A DNA stretch of 64,000 bases from Erythrobacter aurantius (GCF_023823125.1 NZ_CP090949.1:310001-374000), one strand, 5' to 3'; positions 1 through 9,102 are shown, counted from the stretch's first letter. Notes: generated by a model not told the origin, from the letters alone. Made by a program: numbers and translations.

Positions 1-1
1 A

Positions 2-337
2 AGCGCGGCCACATGGGGCACCGTCTGGGCCGAAAACGCCACCTGGGATTTCTTCGGTAATCTATTCGAAGGCAGGGCGGCGATCGTCGGCTTCTGGGAA
101 CAGGCGATGAGCGGAATCGAAGCTGTCAGCTTCCACTGCGTGCCCTGCATGATCGAAGTCACTGGCGATACCGCCACTTCGCGCGTGCAGACGCAGGAAA
201 TCCTCCACATGAAGGACGGCAAGACCCGCGTTGTCGGCGGCCTTTACGAAGACGAATTGGCAAAGATCGACGGCGCGTGGGTGTTCACTCACCGCAAGTT
301 CGGGATCGTCGCCGAATACAACCCGCAAGAAGGATAA
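2..337 (+). CDS. NTF2-like (SnoaL/limonene-epoxide-hydrolase fold) protein, 5' truncated
   Basis: Only the C-terminal 111 residues are in the window; the frame is open from base 2 and ends in TAA. The segment with Trp-rich strands, a Gly-Leu-Phe-Glu-Gly-Arg-type turn and the late 'HMKDGKTRVVGGLYEDEL' stretch fits the small alpha+beta barrel of NTF2-like proteins, which may be epoxide hydrolases, isomerases or non-catalytic binders. The true start lies upstream of the window. Five bases separate its stop from the next gene, so the two are probably co-transcribed at the left edge of the catabolic island. Catalytic residues cannot be assigned from this fragment. Confidence 0.6.
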   Translation, partial: SAATWGTVWAENATWDFFGNLFEGRAAIVGFWEQAMSGIEAVSFHCVPCMIEVTGDTATSRVQTQEILHMKDGKTRVVGGLYEDELAKIDGAWVFTHRKFGIVAEYNPQEG

Positions 338-341
338 ACCG

Positions 342-683
342 ATGGCCAAGATTGTCATTGCCGCCCAGATCGACCTTGACCCCGCCCAGCGCGAAGAAGC
401 GCTCAGGACTGCCAAGCCGCATATCGACGCCGCGCTCGCGCAGGACGGCTGCATCGCATACGACTGGAGCGCCGACGGGAACGATCCGGCACGCGTCAAC
501 GTGTTCGAGGAGTGGGAAAGCGAGGAAGCGTTGGCCCACCACTTCGCCAATGCGGCCTATGCCGGTATGCGCGATCACATCGGCCAGTTCGGGCTGACAG
601 GCGCCGCCAGCAAGAAATACCGCGTCGATGCCGAAGGGCCGGTTTACAACGCCGAAGGTCAGGCGACCGAGGCGTTCGATTAG
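342..683 (+). CDS. Antibiotic biosynthesis monooxygenase (ABM)-fold protein
   Basis: This 113-residue protein has the length and ferredoxin-like pattern of dimeric ABM/YgiN-type proteins, some of which are cofactor-free quinol monooxygenases. The strand 'KIVIAAQIDLDP', a helix, the 'CIAYDWSADG' strand and the 'VNVFEEWESEEALAHHF' strand-helix unit are the usual order. I chose the ATG at 342 because it starts this domain exactly and follows the previous stop by four bases; the longer open frame from 231 only overlaps the upstream gene. It sits ahead of mobA and may belong to the catabolic island. Substrate is unknown. Confidence 0.75.
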   Translation: MAKIVIAAQIDLDPAQREEALRTAKPHIDAALAQDGCIAYDWSADGNDPARVNVFEEWESEEALAHHFANAAYAGMRDHIGQFGLTGAASKKYRVDAEGPVYNAEGQATEAFD

Positions 684-1197
684 GCTGCTCGGAGCGATCC
701 TCGCCGGGGGACAGGCACGCCGTTTCGGCAGCGACAAGGCGCATGCGCGCTACAACGGGTTCCGGCTGATCGATCTCGTATTCGATCATTTGAGCGCCCA
801 ATGCGAAGCAATCGTGGTGTGCGGTCGCGATGAACCGGGTTTTGACTGCATCCCCGATTTGCCCGAAGCCGGAATGGGGCCGCTCGGCGGATTGAACGCG
901 GCTCTGCACCACGCTCGCGCACAGGGGTTCAGCCACGTGTTGAGCGCGGGGTGCGATGCCCCCAACCTGCCGCACGACCTCGCACAGACGCTTGCCGGTG
1001 ACGGCGCGGCAATCGTGCAGAGCCAGCCGGTGGTGGGGCTATGGCCGGTCGAACTTGCCCCGGTGCTGGCCTCGTTCCTCGATGACGGCGGGCGCGCGCT
1101 TTATCGCTTTGCCGAAGGTGTAGGAGCGCGGCGGATCGCATTCGACCCGCCGCTGCTGAATGTGAACACTCCGGGCGATTTGCCGCCTACAGCTTGA
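628..1197 (+). CDS. mobA: Molybdenum cofactor guanylyltransferase
   Basis: MobA transfers GMP to molybdopterin to make the guanine dinucleotide cofactor used by DMSO-reductase-family enzymes. The nucleotide-binding motif is near the N terminus: residues 21-35 read LGAILAGGQARRFGS and DK follows. A GPLGGL turn lies further on, with DAPNLP matching the family's aspartate-proline metal site. The ATG at 628 would overlap the upstream gene by 56 bases and add about 18 basic residues; ATT 679 or CTG 685 would fit the family N terminus better, so the start is uncertain. It lies about 1 kb from a molybdopterin oxidoreductase that would need this cofactor. It converges with the next gene, overlapping by 11 bases. 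Confidence 0.85.
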   Translation: MPKGRFTTPKVRRPRRSIRLLGAILAGGQARRFGSDKAHARYNGFRLIDLVFDHLSAQCEAIVVCGRDEPGFDCIPDLPEAGMGPLGGLNAALHHARAQGFSHVLSAGCDAPNLPHDLAQTLAGDGAAIVQSQPVVGLWPVELAPVLASFLDDGGRALYRFAEGVGARRIAFDPPLLNVNTPGDLPPTA

Positions 1198-2188
1198 GCA
1201 TCTGTTTCCCGCGGTTCTTGCCGGTGAATAGCCGCTGGAGCGTGTCGGGCGCGTTTTCGAAGCCGTGCTGGATGTCTTCCTGATATTTCAGGCTGCCATC
1301 CTTGACGAACCCTTCGAGCCGCTTGCGGATGCCGGGGAATTCGCTGGCCCAGTCGAGCACGATGAAGCCCGCCATAGTCCCCCGGCGGAACACCAGGTTG
1401 AAGTAATTCTCCGGCCCGGCAGGCAGGCTGCCGGTTTCGTACCGGCTAATGCCGCCGCATATCACCACGCGGGCTCCGGTGGCGATGCAGGCGAGCATGT
1501 CGTTGAGGATTGCGCCGCCGACATTGTCGTAGATCACATCGACGCCGCGCGGACAAAGCTCCTTGATCTGCGCCTTCACATTGCCCGCCTTGTAATCGAT
1601 GGCGGCGTCGTATCCGGCTTCCTTGACCAGCCATTCGCACTTTTCGGCGCCTCCCGCGATGCCCACGGCGCGGCACCCGGCGATCTTGGCGAGCTGGCCG
1701 ACAATGCTGCCCGTCGCCCCGGCCGCGCCCGAGACAAGCACGGTATCCCCGGCAACCGGCTTTCCGACCTTGAACAGCCCGCAATAGGCCGTCAGCCCGG
1801 TCGTCCCCAGCACCGAAAGCACGGCGGTGGGCGACAGGTCGGTTTCGACCTTGGTCAATTCCTTGCCGTCGGTGACGAGATATTCGGTCCAGCCGGTCGT
1901 CCCGAACACAAAGTCGCCGACTGCGAATTTGCCGCCATTGCTTTCGACCACCTCGCAAATGCCGCTGCCGCGCATCACGTCGCCGATCGCCATCGGCGCT
2001 ACATAGTCGGCGATGTTTTCCATCCAGCCCTTCTGCGCAGGATCAAAGCCGAGATAGCGGGTTGCCAGCACCATTTCCCCCGGGCCCGGATCGGGCAATT
2101 GGGTTTCGGCCAGCTTGAAATCATCTTCGGCGATACCCCGGCCGCGCGGATGTCCGTTCAAAAGCCATTGGCGGGTGGTGGTTGGCAT
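1187..2188 (-). CDS. Zinc-independent MDR-family NAD(P)H oxidoreductase (CurA/prostaglandin-reductase-like)
   Basis: The 333-residue protein is a medium-chain reductase of the leukotriene B4 dehydrogenase/CurA type, which usually reduces enones or acts on quinone-like substrates with NADPH. The Rossmann motif is at 'VLVSGAAGATGSIVGQLAKIAGC', cited here as Ala-Ala-Gly-Ala-Thr-Gly, and the structural-zinc cysteine cluster of alcohol dehydrogenases is absent. I chose ATG 2188, which has a GGAG ribosome site nine bases upstream, over the longer frame start at 2221. It is a paralogue of the gene at 4480-5490 but on the opposite strand, and the two flank the molybdopterin oxidoreductase. Confidence 0.82.
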   Translation of the reverse strand: MPTTTRQWLLNGHPRGRGIAEDDFKLAETQLPDPGPGEMVLATRYLGFDPAQKGWMENIADYVAPMAIGDVMRGSGICEVVESNGGKFAVGDFVFGTTGWTEYLVTDGKELTKVETDLSPTAVLSVLGTTGLTAYCGLFKVGKPVAGDTVLVSGAAGATGSIVGQLAKIAGCRAVGIAGGAEKCEWLVKEAGYDAAIDYKAGNVKAQIKELCPRGVDVIYDNVGGAILNDMLACIATGARVVICGGISRYETGSLPAGPENYFNLVFRRGTMAGFIVLDWASEFPGIRKRLEGFVKDGSLKYQEDIQHGFENAPDTLQRLFTGKNRGKQMLKL

Positions 2189-2303
2189 GGGTGTTTCTCC
2201 TTCGCCGCCTCTAATGCGCACCTCACCCCAATGCCTCCACGGACAAAAGTGTCAGTCGCTGCACGGCGGCGCTCTGGTATCTCTTGCAGCAAGGAGAGAA
2301 GTC

Positions 2304-4454
2304 ATGGCTGTCGAGACTCACAAGACGTTTTGCCGTTTCTGCCACGCCAATTGCGCGATGGAAGTCGATGTCGAGGTGACCAAAGCCGGGCGCAAAGTCA
2401 TCGAGGTACGCGGCGATCCCGATGATCCCGCTTTCGGTGGATACACCTGCCTGAAAGGGCGCGAGCTGCCGGATTCGCACAATGCGGAACATCGCCTGCA
2501 TCACAGCCTGGTGCGCAATGCCAATGGCGAGTTTCAGGAAACCGCCATGCCAGATGCGCTCGCCCATGTGGCAGAGACGATCCGCCGCGTGATCGACGAA
2601 CACGGGCCGCACGCGGTTGCCGTGTTCATGGGATCGGGCGGGTATCAGAACAGCGCCGCCATGGCCGCCTCGCTCAGCTTCGCGCAGGCAATCGGCACGC
2701 GCAATTTCTACACCTCGGTGACGCTCGATCAGCCCGCCAAGGTGTTCACCACCGCACGTTATGGCAAATGGATGGGCGGCCCGAACACCTTTTCGGAAAG
2801 CGATGTCGCGCTTCTCGTCGGCAACAACCCCATTGTCTCGCACTATTCCCCGCCGGGCGGCGTTCCGCCGTTCAGCCCGTCGCGCCGCATCCGCGATCGC
2901 AAGGCCGAAGGGATGAAGGTGATCGTCGCCGACCCACGTGAAAGCGATGTGGCGCGGCTGGCGGACATATACCTGCCGGTAAAGCCGGGCGAAGACCCCG
3001 CGCTGCTCGCCGGGATGCTCAACGTGATCATTTCCGAAGAGCTGTATGATCGCAATTTCGTCTCCGCCCATGTCGACGGGTTTGAAGAACTCGCCGAAGC
3101 GGTGAAGCCGATGACGCCCGAAGTGGCGGCAGAGCGCGCCGGGGTGGACAAGGATCAGCTGGTCGCCGCCGCGCGGATGTTTGCTGGCGGATCGAAAGGC
3201 TGCGCCGTCACCGGCACCGGTCCCGAAATGGCGGGCAACGGCACGCTGACCGAATATCTCGTCACCTGCCTCAACACCGTCTGCGCCCGGTTCAAGCAGG
3301 AGGGCGAAAAGGCCGCGATCCCCGGTGTCTTCACCAACATCAACGGCCCCCGCCGTGCGCAGGTCGGCCCGCCGATGCCGATGTTCGGCGCGGAAGGCAT
3401 GGCGAAATCGCGCTTTCGCGGGCTCGGCCAGCTTGGTTTTGAAATGCCGTGCAATGTGCTGGCGGACGAAATCCTCACCCCCGGCGAAGGCCAGATCCGG
3501 GTGCTGATATCGGTCGGTGGCAATCCGGTGGTGGGCTTCCCCAACCAGCAGAAGATGGTGCGCGCGCTCGACGATCTCGACCTGTTCGTGCAGATCGACC
3601 CGTGGATGAGCGCCAGCGCAAAGCGCGCCGGTGTCGTGCTCGCCCCGTCGCAATGCCTTGAGCGTGAAGACATCACCAACCTGTCAGAATGGTGGCACGA
3701 AACCGCCTATGCCCGCTACGTCGAAGCGCTCGCGACGCCTCCGGGTGACGTGATCGACGAATACGAGATGTTCTGGACTTTGGCCCATCATCTGGGCGTG
3801 CAGATGAACCTTGCGGGCGGGCCGTTGCCGATGGATCGCAAGCCGTCGAAGGAGGAATTCCTCGATCTGATGACAGCCGGTTGCATTGCCCCGCCCAGCC
3901 AGGTGCGCAAGGATGCGCAGGCGGCAGGCGGCGCGGCGGTGGTCTATGAAGACAAGCACCCCGTCGTCGGCCCGGTGGAGGAAAGCGAATTCAACCGCTT
4001 CAACCTTGCCGCAGGCGACATGCCCGCCGAATTGCTGCGCTATGCCGACAATCCGGCGGCGCGGGCGGGTTACGAATTCAAGCTGATCAGCCGCCGTTCG
4101 AAAACGCGCTTCAACTCGATCGGGCACCCGCTCAAGAAGCTGCGTGAAAAGACGACGACCAACCCGGCCTATATCCACCCGGACGACATTGCCGCGCTGG
4201 GGCTGGAAGAAGGCGGGATTGTCGAAATCACCAGCCCGCACGCCACGATTCATGGCGTGGTCAAGGCGAGCAACAAGGTGCGCCGTGGCCTCGTGTCGAT
4301 GGCGCATGCCTATGGCGATGCCGACGCGTCGAAAGAGGATGTGCGCGAGCGCGGCTCTTCGACCAACCGTCTGACCAGCGACGAGGTGGATTACGATCCG
4401 ATCACCGGACAGGCGCTGCAAAGCGCGATCCCGGTGAAGCTTGTCGCTGCCTGA
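2304..4454 (+). CDS. Molybdopterin oxidoreductase of the DMSO-reductase superfamily
   Basis: The 716-residue protein starts with an iron-sulfur motif, CRFCHANC, and a fourth cysteine in 'YTCLKG' (Cys-Leu-Lys-Gly), giving the Cx2C-x3-C-xn-C arrangement of a [4Fe-4S] site ahead of a bis-MGD domain. The middle contains 'GGNPVVGFPNQQK', and the C-terminal beta-barrel dinucleotide-binding domain begins near residue 600 ('FKLISRRSKTRFNS'). There is no twin-arginine signal, so a cytoplasmic enzyme is expected. The ATG at 2304 follows an AAGGAG site at 2291-2296. No partner iron-sulfur or membrane subunit is adjacent. The substrate is unknown; formate, a thiol oxide or an organic hydroxylation are all possible. 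Confidence 0.85.
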   Translation: MAVETHKTFCRFCHANCAMEVDVEVTKAGRKVIEVRGDPDDPAFGGYTCLKGRELPDSHNAEHRLHHSLVRNANGEFQETAMPDALAHVAETIRRVIDEHGPHAVAVFMGSGGYQNSAAMAASLSFAQAIGTRNFYTSVTLDQPAKVFTTARYGKWMGGPNTFSESDVALLVGNNPIVSHYSPPGGVPPFSPSRRIRDRKAEGMKVIVADPRESDVARLADIYLPVKPGEDPALLAGMLNVIISEELYDRNFVSAHVDGFEELAEAVKPMTPEVAAERAGVDKDQLVAAARMFAGGSKGCAVTGTGPEMAGNGTLTEYLVTCLNTVCARFKQEGEKAAIPGVFTNINGPRRAQVGPPMPMFGAEGMAKSRFRGLGQLGFEMPCNVLADEILTPGEGQIRVLISVGGNPVVGFPNQQKMVRALDDLDLFVQIDPWMSASAKRAGVVLAPSQCLEREDITNLSEWWHETAYARYVEALATPPGDVIDEYEMFWTLAHHLGVQMNLAGGPLPMDRKPSKEEFLDLMTAGCIAPPSQVRKDAQAAGGAAVVYEDKHPVVGPVEESEFNRFNLAAGDMPAELLRYADNPAARAGYEFKLISRRSKTRFNSIGHPLKKLREKTTTNPAYIHPDDIAALGLEEGGIVEITSPHATIHGVVKASNKVRRGLVSMAHAYGDADASKEDVRERGSSTNRLTSDEVDYDPITGQALQSAIPVKLVAA

Positions 4455-4479
4455 CCCGTAACGAACAAAAGGAATTCCC

Positions 4480-5490
4480 ATGCCCGAAAACCGGCGCTTC
4501 CTCCTCCAGCGTCGCCCCGATGGCGAACCTGTCGCGCAAGACTTCGAGCTTGTTACCGAGCCGACGCCCGAACTGGCGGAGGGGCAATTCCTGATCCGCA
4601 ACCATTATGCCTCGCTCGATCCGGCGATGCGCGGATGGATGGACGCGGGTGGGAATTACATGCCGCCGATCCCCCTGGGCGATCCGGTGCGCGCCAGCAC
4701 CATCGGCGTGGTCGAGGAAAGCCGCGCCGACGGGTTCGAAAAGGGTCAATGGGTGATGGGCCTCAACGCGCTGGAGGATTATTCTATCGGAGTCGCGGGC
4801 GGCTTCACCCAGCCGATCGACCCGTCACTGGTGCCGAGCGTCACCAATTACCTCTCGATCTTCGGCGCGGTCGGGATGACGGCGTATTTCGGTTTTCTGG
4901 AGGTGTGCGAACCCAAGCCGGGTGAAACCGTGCTGGTATCGGGCGCGGCGGGCGCGGTCGGCAGCCTTGTCGGACAATTGGCGAAAATCCACGGTTGCCG
5001 CGCTGTCGGCATTGCCGGCGGCCCGGCGAAGTGCGCTCGGCTGACGGAGAAATACGGCTTTGACGCAGCGATCGACTATCGCGGCAAGGATGAGGCCGCG
5101 CTGACCGCCGCGATAGCCGAAGCCTGCCCGGACGGGGTCGATGTGATCTTCGAAAACGTCGGCGGGATCATCCTTGATGCCGGGCTGATGAACCTCAACC
5201 TGCATTCGCGGGTCGGGCTGTGCGGCCTGATCAGCGAATACAACACCGAGCCGCGCGGCATCCGCAACCTGTGGCAGCTGATCGTAAAGCGCGCGCATAT
5301 CCGCGGCCTGCTGGTGGCGGATTATGTCGAACGTTTCGGCGAAGGCGCGGTGAAGATGGGCGAATGGGCCGCTGCCGGCAAACTCACCATCGACGAACAT
5401 GTCGATGAAGGGCTGGAACATGCTTTCGACAGCTTCATGCGGCTGTTTGCCGGGACCAATGACGGCAAGATGATCCTCAAGATCGCCTGA
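4480..5490 (+). CDS. MDR-family NADPH oxidoreductase, paralogue of the 1187-2188 gene
   Basis: The 336-residue protein aligns along its length with the minus-strand MDR gene to the left: 'YASLDPAMRGWM' here matches 'YLGFDPAQKGWM' there, and 'VLVSGAAGAVGSLVGQLAKI' is the cofactor motif in both. Family members reduce activated double bonds with NADPH. It starts 25 bases after the molybdopterin oxidoreductase and its stop overlaps the next ATG (TGATG), so it belongs to the same transcription unit as the ThuA-like gene. This suggests action on a shared substrate. The exact substrate cannot be read from the sequence. Confidence 0.85.
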   Translation: MPENRRFLLQRRPDGEPVAQDFELVTEPTPELAEGQFLIRNHYASLDPAMRGWMDAGGNYMPPIPLGDPVRASTIGVVEESRADGFEKGQWVMGLNALEDYSIGVAGGFTQPIDPSLVPSVTNYLSIFGAVGMTAYFGFLEVCEPKPGETVLVSGAAGAVGSLVGQLAKIHGCRAVGIAGGPAKCARLTEKYGFDAAIDYRGKDEAALTAAIAEACPDGVDVIFENVGGIILDAGLMNLNLHSRVGLCGLISEYNTEPRGIRNLWQLIVKRAHIRGLLVADYVERFGEGAVKMGEWAAAGKLTIDEHVDEGLEHAFDSFMRLFAGTNDGKMILKIA

Positions 5491-6254
5491 TGGGATCGCT
5501 GCTCGTCCTGTCCGGTGGCCATCCCTACGAGGAAGGACCGTTCGACGAGCTGATCCATGCACTCGGCAATTGGGACGTCACCCATCTGGTGCACCCCGAA
5601 GCGGAGCAGAAGGTCGCCGAGGGGGCGCTGAACCTTGCCGACGCGCTGCTGTTCTACGACATGGGCGGGTACACTTTCGCCGATGGGGCGGTGGCGGTGC
5701 AAGAGCCCTCGCAAGCCTTCCGCAAGGCGATCACGCAGCGGTTCCTGTCAGGAAAAGGCGCGGTGGCGATGCATCATGCGCTGGCCGGGTGGGCCGATTG
5801 GCCGGAATGGCACGAATGGCTGGGCGGGCAGTTCCACTACCAGCCCGGAAAGCACGGCCCGGATTCCGGCTATCGTCACGATGTGGCCTACGAAGCGCGT
5901 ATCGTGGCCAGCCATCCGGTGACGCAGGGCCTGCCCGAAGGCTTCCCGGTTACCGACGAGTTGTATCTCTGCCCGATCGATGAAAGCGCGATCACGCCAT
6001 TGGCACGCGCCGAGGGGTTCGGTTTCACACGCGACAATTTCTACTCGGCGGCAAATGCGGTCGCGGGCGAGATGTTCAGCCGGGACGGCTGGGATCACCC
6101 TCAGGGCAGCAATTGCGTCGCCTGGGAAAGCCGGACCTGCCCCGCCCCGCTCGTCTATCTGCAATTCGGCGACGGGCCCGATACCTATGCCAACCCGCAT
6201 TTGCGCCGGATGCTCGCACAAGCGCTCGAATACACTTCAGGAGGAAACGCATGA
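5490..6254 (+). CDS. ThuA-like (class I glutamine amidotransferase fold) protein, copy 1
   Basis: The 254-residue protein opens with a 'LLVLSGGHPYEEGPFDEL' strand-loop-helix and has 'GKGAVAMHHALAGWADWPEW' in the middle, both typical of the ThuA-like trehalose-utilisation fold, an amidotransferase-like fold that often lacks the catalytic cysteine. Here the nucleophile elbow carries His-His-Ala, not Cys. Its ATG overlaps the upstream stop and its own stop overlaps the next ATG, so translation of three genes is coupled. A second ThuA-like gene lies at 11498-12250. In this context a sugar role is unlikely; an isomerase, hydratase or lyase step in the island pathway is a guess. Confidence 0.75.
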   Translation: MGSLLVLSGGHPYEEGPFDELIHALGNWDVTHLVHPEAEQKVAEGALNLADALLFYDMGGYTFADGAVAVQEPSQAFRKAITQRFLSGKGAVAMHHALAGWADWPEWHEWLGGQFHYQPGKHGPDSGYRHDVAYEARIVASHPVTQGLPEGFPVTDELYLCPIDESAITPLARAEGFGFTRDNFYSAANAVAGEMFSRDGWDHPQGSNCVAWESRTCPAPLVYLQFGDGPDTYANPHLRRMLAQALEYTSGGNA

Positions 6255-6631
6255 CCCCGATCGAAACCATCGAAGCCTTTATCGCTGCCTGGGACGAATA
6301 TGATCTGGAGAAGATCTATTCCTTCATGGCCGAGGACATCGAATGGAGCGACATCCCGCTTTCCACGGTGAACGGGATTGCGCAGGTCCGGGCCAAGATG
6401 GACGGTTTCCCCGGCGTCGAAGCCTGCGGGTTCGAAACCCACCATATCGCCGCCAATGGCAATGTCGTGCTGACGGAACGGACCGACTGGTTCCAGATGA
6501 AGGGGCGCAAACGCTCGATCCGGGTGATGGGCACCTTCGAATTGAACGACGAGGGCAAGATCGCGCGCTGGCGCGACTATTTCGACAGCGCCGAATTCGT
6601 CCGGGAATTCGGCGATCTGGCGGGTGGCTAA
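6251..6631 (+). CDS. Limonene-1,2-epoxide hydrolase-like NTF2-fold protein
   Basis: The 126-residue protein has the LEH/SnoaL layout: 'ETIEAFIAAWDEYDLEKIYSF' helices, 'WSDIPLSTVNGIAQV', a 'NGNVVLTERTDWF' strand and a final 'GKIARWRDYFD' strand. In limonene-epoxide hydrolase an Asp-Arg-Asp triad activates water; here Arg-Thr-Asp in 'TERTDWF' and Arg-Asp in 'RWRDYFD' are in corresponding places, so activity on an epoxide or similar small ring is plausible. ATG 6251 overlaps the previous stop (ATGA). Two other NTF2-like genes lie at the left edge and at 22996-23382. Confidence 0.75.
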   Translation: MTPIETIEAFIAAWDEYDLEKIYSFMAEDIEWSDIPLSTVNGIAQVRAKMDGFPGVEACGFETHHIAANGNVVLTERTDWFQMKGRKRSIRVMGTFELNDEGKIARWRDYFDSAEFVREFGDLAGG

Positions 6632-6754
6632 GCGTCGCGGCAGCCTTTTGACGCCATGCAGATGACGCAACCCTAACACATTCGCGCATCGCGCTGGCGG
6701 GCGGGGAGTGGCTAGAAATCAGGCTCGAAATTCCTCGCGATGGGAGCCGCCCGC

Positions 6755-8008
6755 ATGAACAAGCCCGAAGCCATCAAGGACGCGCACATCTTCGCGCCGG
6801 AAACGCTGCTTGATCCGTTCGACTACTACCGCGCGATCCACGATGCCGGGATCGCGATCGAGCATCTGCCGGAAATGAACACCTATGTTGTCTACAGCTA
6901 CGACCTGTGCAGCGAGGCCAACACCAAGCCCGAGGTGTTCTCGAACGATTTTACCGCTCTGATGGGGCGCGAGGAGGATGAGGAGATCAACGCCATCCTC
7001 GCCGAAGGCTGGCCGGACGAACCCACCCTTTTGACCGCCGATCACCCCGTCCACACCCGCAACCGCAAGCTGGTCAACCTCGCCTTTTCCGCGCCGCGCG
7101 TGAACGCGATCGAAGGGACGATGCGCGAAAAGAGCGTCAGCCTGATCGAAGCCTTCGCCGACAAGGGTGAGTGCGAGTTCGTCGAGGAATTCGCGATCCC
7201 ATTGCCGGTGTTCATGATCGCCGGGCAGATCGGGCTCGACAAGGATCCCAAGCAGGTGAAGATGTGGTCGGATGCGGCGGTCGACCGGTTCAGCCAGATG
7301 GTCGATCACGAACGCAAGAAGGAATGCGCCCGCAGCCTGGTCGAATACCAGCATTACATGAAAGGCCTGATCGACGATCGCCGCGCCAATGGCGGGGACG
7401 ATCTGCTGACCGATCTGGTTGAAGCGCGGGTCGAAGGCGAAAAGCCGCTGACCGATCCGGAGATCATGTCGATCATGCAGCAATTCATGGTGGCGGGTAA
7501 CGAAACCACCACTTCGACGCTGGCGGGCGGGCTGTTGCAGCTTATCCGCAATCCCGAACAGATGGAAAAGGCCAAGGCCGCAGCCGGCGGACGCGATCCA
7601 AAGCTGATCGGCAACCTCGTCGAAGAGGCGCTGCGTTACGAAACGCCGACAGCGGGGATGTGGCGCATCGTCAAGCAGGACACGCGGCTGGGCGATACCG
7701 ACATTCCGGCAGGGGCCATCGTGCAACTGCGCTATGCCGCGGCCAACCGCGATCCGAAGAAGTTCGAAAACCCCGACAAGTTCGACATCGAACGCACCAA
7801 TGCCCGCGCGCATCTGGCGTTCGGCAAGGGGCCGCACATGTGCGTGGGCAACATGCTCAGCCGCAAGGAAATGCTGGTCGCCTTCGACGAGCTGCTGGAA
7901 CGGCTCGACAATTTCGCTGTCGCCGATCCGGACGGGATCAAGGTCCTGCCCAACATCCTGCTGCGCGGCGTGACCCGCCTGCCAATCACCTTCACCAGGA
8001 AGGGCTGA
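6755..8008 (+). CDS. Cytochrome P450
   Basis: A 417-residue soluble bacterial P450. Oxygen-activating I-helix motif AGNETT is at residues 247-252, the K-helix E-x-x-R is at 291-294, and the heme-ligand loop FGKGPHMCVG holds Cys363. I chose ATG 6755, preceded by GGGAG eight bases upstream, over ATG 6740. It heads the plus-strand run of two acyl-CoA dehydrogenases, DUF35 protein and thiolase, a position like that of CYP125 in actinobacterial side-chain operons. No ferredoxin or ferredoxin reductase is adjacent. Likely role is hydroxylation or stepwise oxidation of a hydrophobic terpenoid or steroid, which is inference. Confidence 0.95.
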   Translation: MNKPEAIKDAHIFAPETLLDPFDYYRAIHDAGIAIEHLPEMNTYVVYSYDLCSEANTKPEVFSNDFTALMGREEDEEINAILAEGWPDEPTLLTADHPVHTRNRKLVNLAFSAPRVNAIEGTMREKSVSLIEAFADKGECEFVEEFAIPLPVFMIAGQIGLDKDPKQVKMWSDAAVDRFSQMVDHERKKECARSLVEYQHYMKGLIDDRRANGGDDLLTDLVEARVEGEKPLTDPEIMSIMQQFMVAGNETTTSTLAGGLLQLIRNPEQMEKAKAAAGGRDPKLIGNLVEEALRYETPTAGMWRIVKQDTRLGDTDIPAGAIVQLRYAAANRDPKKFENPDKFDIERTNARAHLAFGKGPHMCVGNMLSRKEMLVAFDELLERLDNFAVADPDGIKVLPNILLRGVTRLPITFTRKG

Positions 8009-8013
8009 ATCCC

Positions 8014-9102
8014 GTGAATTTCGATCTGTCCGAAGAACAGGAAATGTTCCGCAGCTCGGTCGAGCGGTTCGCCGCGCCGATCGATGTCGAGGCGCGCCGC
8101 CGCTTGCGGCTGTCGCCCACTGGCTATGATCGCGGGCGCTGGAGCCAGCTTGCAGAGATGGGCCTGATCGCGCTCTCCGCGCCCGAGGATGCGGGCGGCA
8201 TGGGCGGTTCCGCCATCGATCTTGCGCTGGTGGCAGAAGCCATCGGCAAGGCCAATTCGCCCGATCCCTGGCTGGAGCACGGCGTGGTTCCCGCTTTGCT
8301 GCTGGCGGCAGGCGGGGGTGAGGCGTTGCTGGAGCCGGTGTTGAGCGGAGAGACAATCGCGACCCTCGCCTGGGCCGAACGGGCGCAACGCTACAATCTC
8401 GAACCGGCCGCCACCGTCGCCGAATACACCGGGGACCGTTTTACGCTGTCGGGTGAAAAGACGTTCGTGATGGGCGCGCTGCTGTCCGACCTGTTCCTCG
8501 TCACCGCAAAGGCCGGATCGCAAACCGCCTGTTTCGTGGTGCCGCGCGATGCCGAAGGTGTCGAAGTGCGCGCCTATCGTCTGGCGGACGGCAGCATTGC
8601 CGGCGAACTGCGGCTGACGCGCGTGCAACTGGACAAGGCGGCGCGGCTCGATCTCGATCTTCCCGCGATTGAAGCGGTTATTTCCGATGTCCGGACCTAT
8701 GCCGCCGCAGAGATGGTTGGTCTGGGCCAACGGCTGCTCGACGATACGCTCGCCTATGTGAAGGAGCGGGAGCAATTCGGGGCGGCAATCGGGACGTTTC
8801 AGGCGCTCCAGCACCGGCTGGTCGAATGCTACGTCCGGATCGAGCAGTGCCGTTCGATGCTGTATCGCGCCGCGCTGACCGATCGCGGCGATGCGCAAGA
8901 ATGGCAGCGTGCCTCTGCCGGGGCGAAGGCTTTCATTGGCGAGAATGTCGACGCGATCGCGCGCGAAGCGGTGCAGATGCACGGCGGCATGGGGATCACC
9001 GACGAACTGGCAATCGGCCACGCGATGAAGCGGGTGATGGTGCTCGCCCGGCTGTTTGGCGACACCGATGCCGCGCTGTCCGAATACGCGCAGGCAGCCT
9101 GA
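8014..9102 (+). CDS. Acyl-CoA dehydrogenase, short form (probable heteromer subunit)
   Basis: The 362-residue protein begins 'FDLSEEQEMFRSSVERF' and has the four-helix C-terminal domain with 'REQFGAAIGTFQALQH', a flavin/interface motif, and 'EAVQMHGGMGIT'. It is shorter than housekeeping acyl-CoA dehydrogenases (about 380-400), mainly in the N-terminal and beta domains. The start is GTG 8014, five bases after the P450 stop, with AGGAAGG upstream. In ChsE1-ChsE2-type enzymes, two unlike subunits form an alpha2beta2 flavoenzyme that desaturates steroid-CoA side chains; the second subunit would be the gene at 12263. This pairing is inferred from length and context. Confidence 0.85.
   Translation: MNFDLSEEQEMFRSSVERFAAPIDVEARRRLRLSPTGYDRGRWSQLAEMGLIALSAPEDAGGMGGSAIDLALVAEAIGKANSPDPWLEHGVVPALLLAAGGGEALLEPVLSGETIATLAWAERAQRYNLEPAATVAEYTGDRFTLSGEKTFVMGALLSDLFLVTAKAGSQTACFVVPRDAEGVEVRAYRLADGSIAGELRLTRVQLDKAARLDLDLPAIEAVISDVRTYAAAEMVGLGQRLLDDTLAYVKEREQFGAAIGTFQALQHRLVECYVRIEQCRSMLYRAALTDRGDAQEWQRASAGAKAFIGENVDAIAREAVQMHGGMGITDELAIGHAMKRVMVLARLFGDTDAALSEYAQAA

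Noticed and set aside
6648..6679. TTGACG with a weak TAACAC-like element before the P450
   Set aside because: Spacing is 20 and the -10 is poor; not strong enough to list as promoter.
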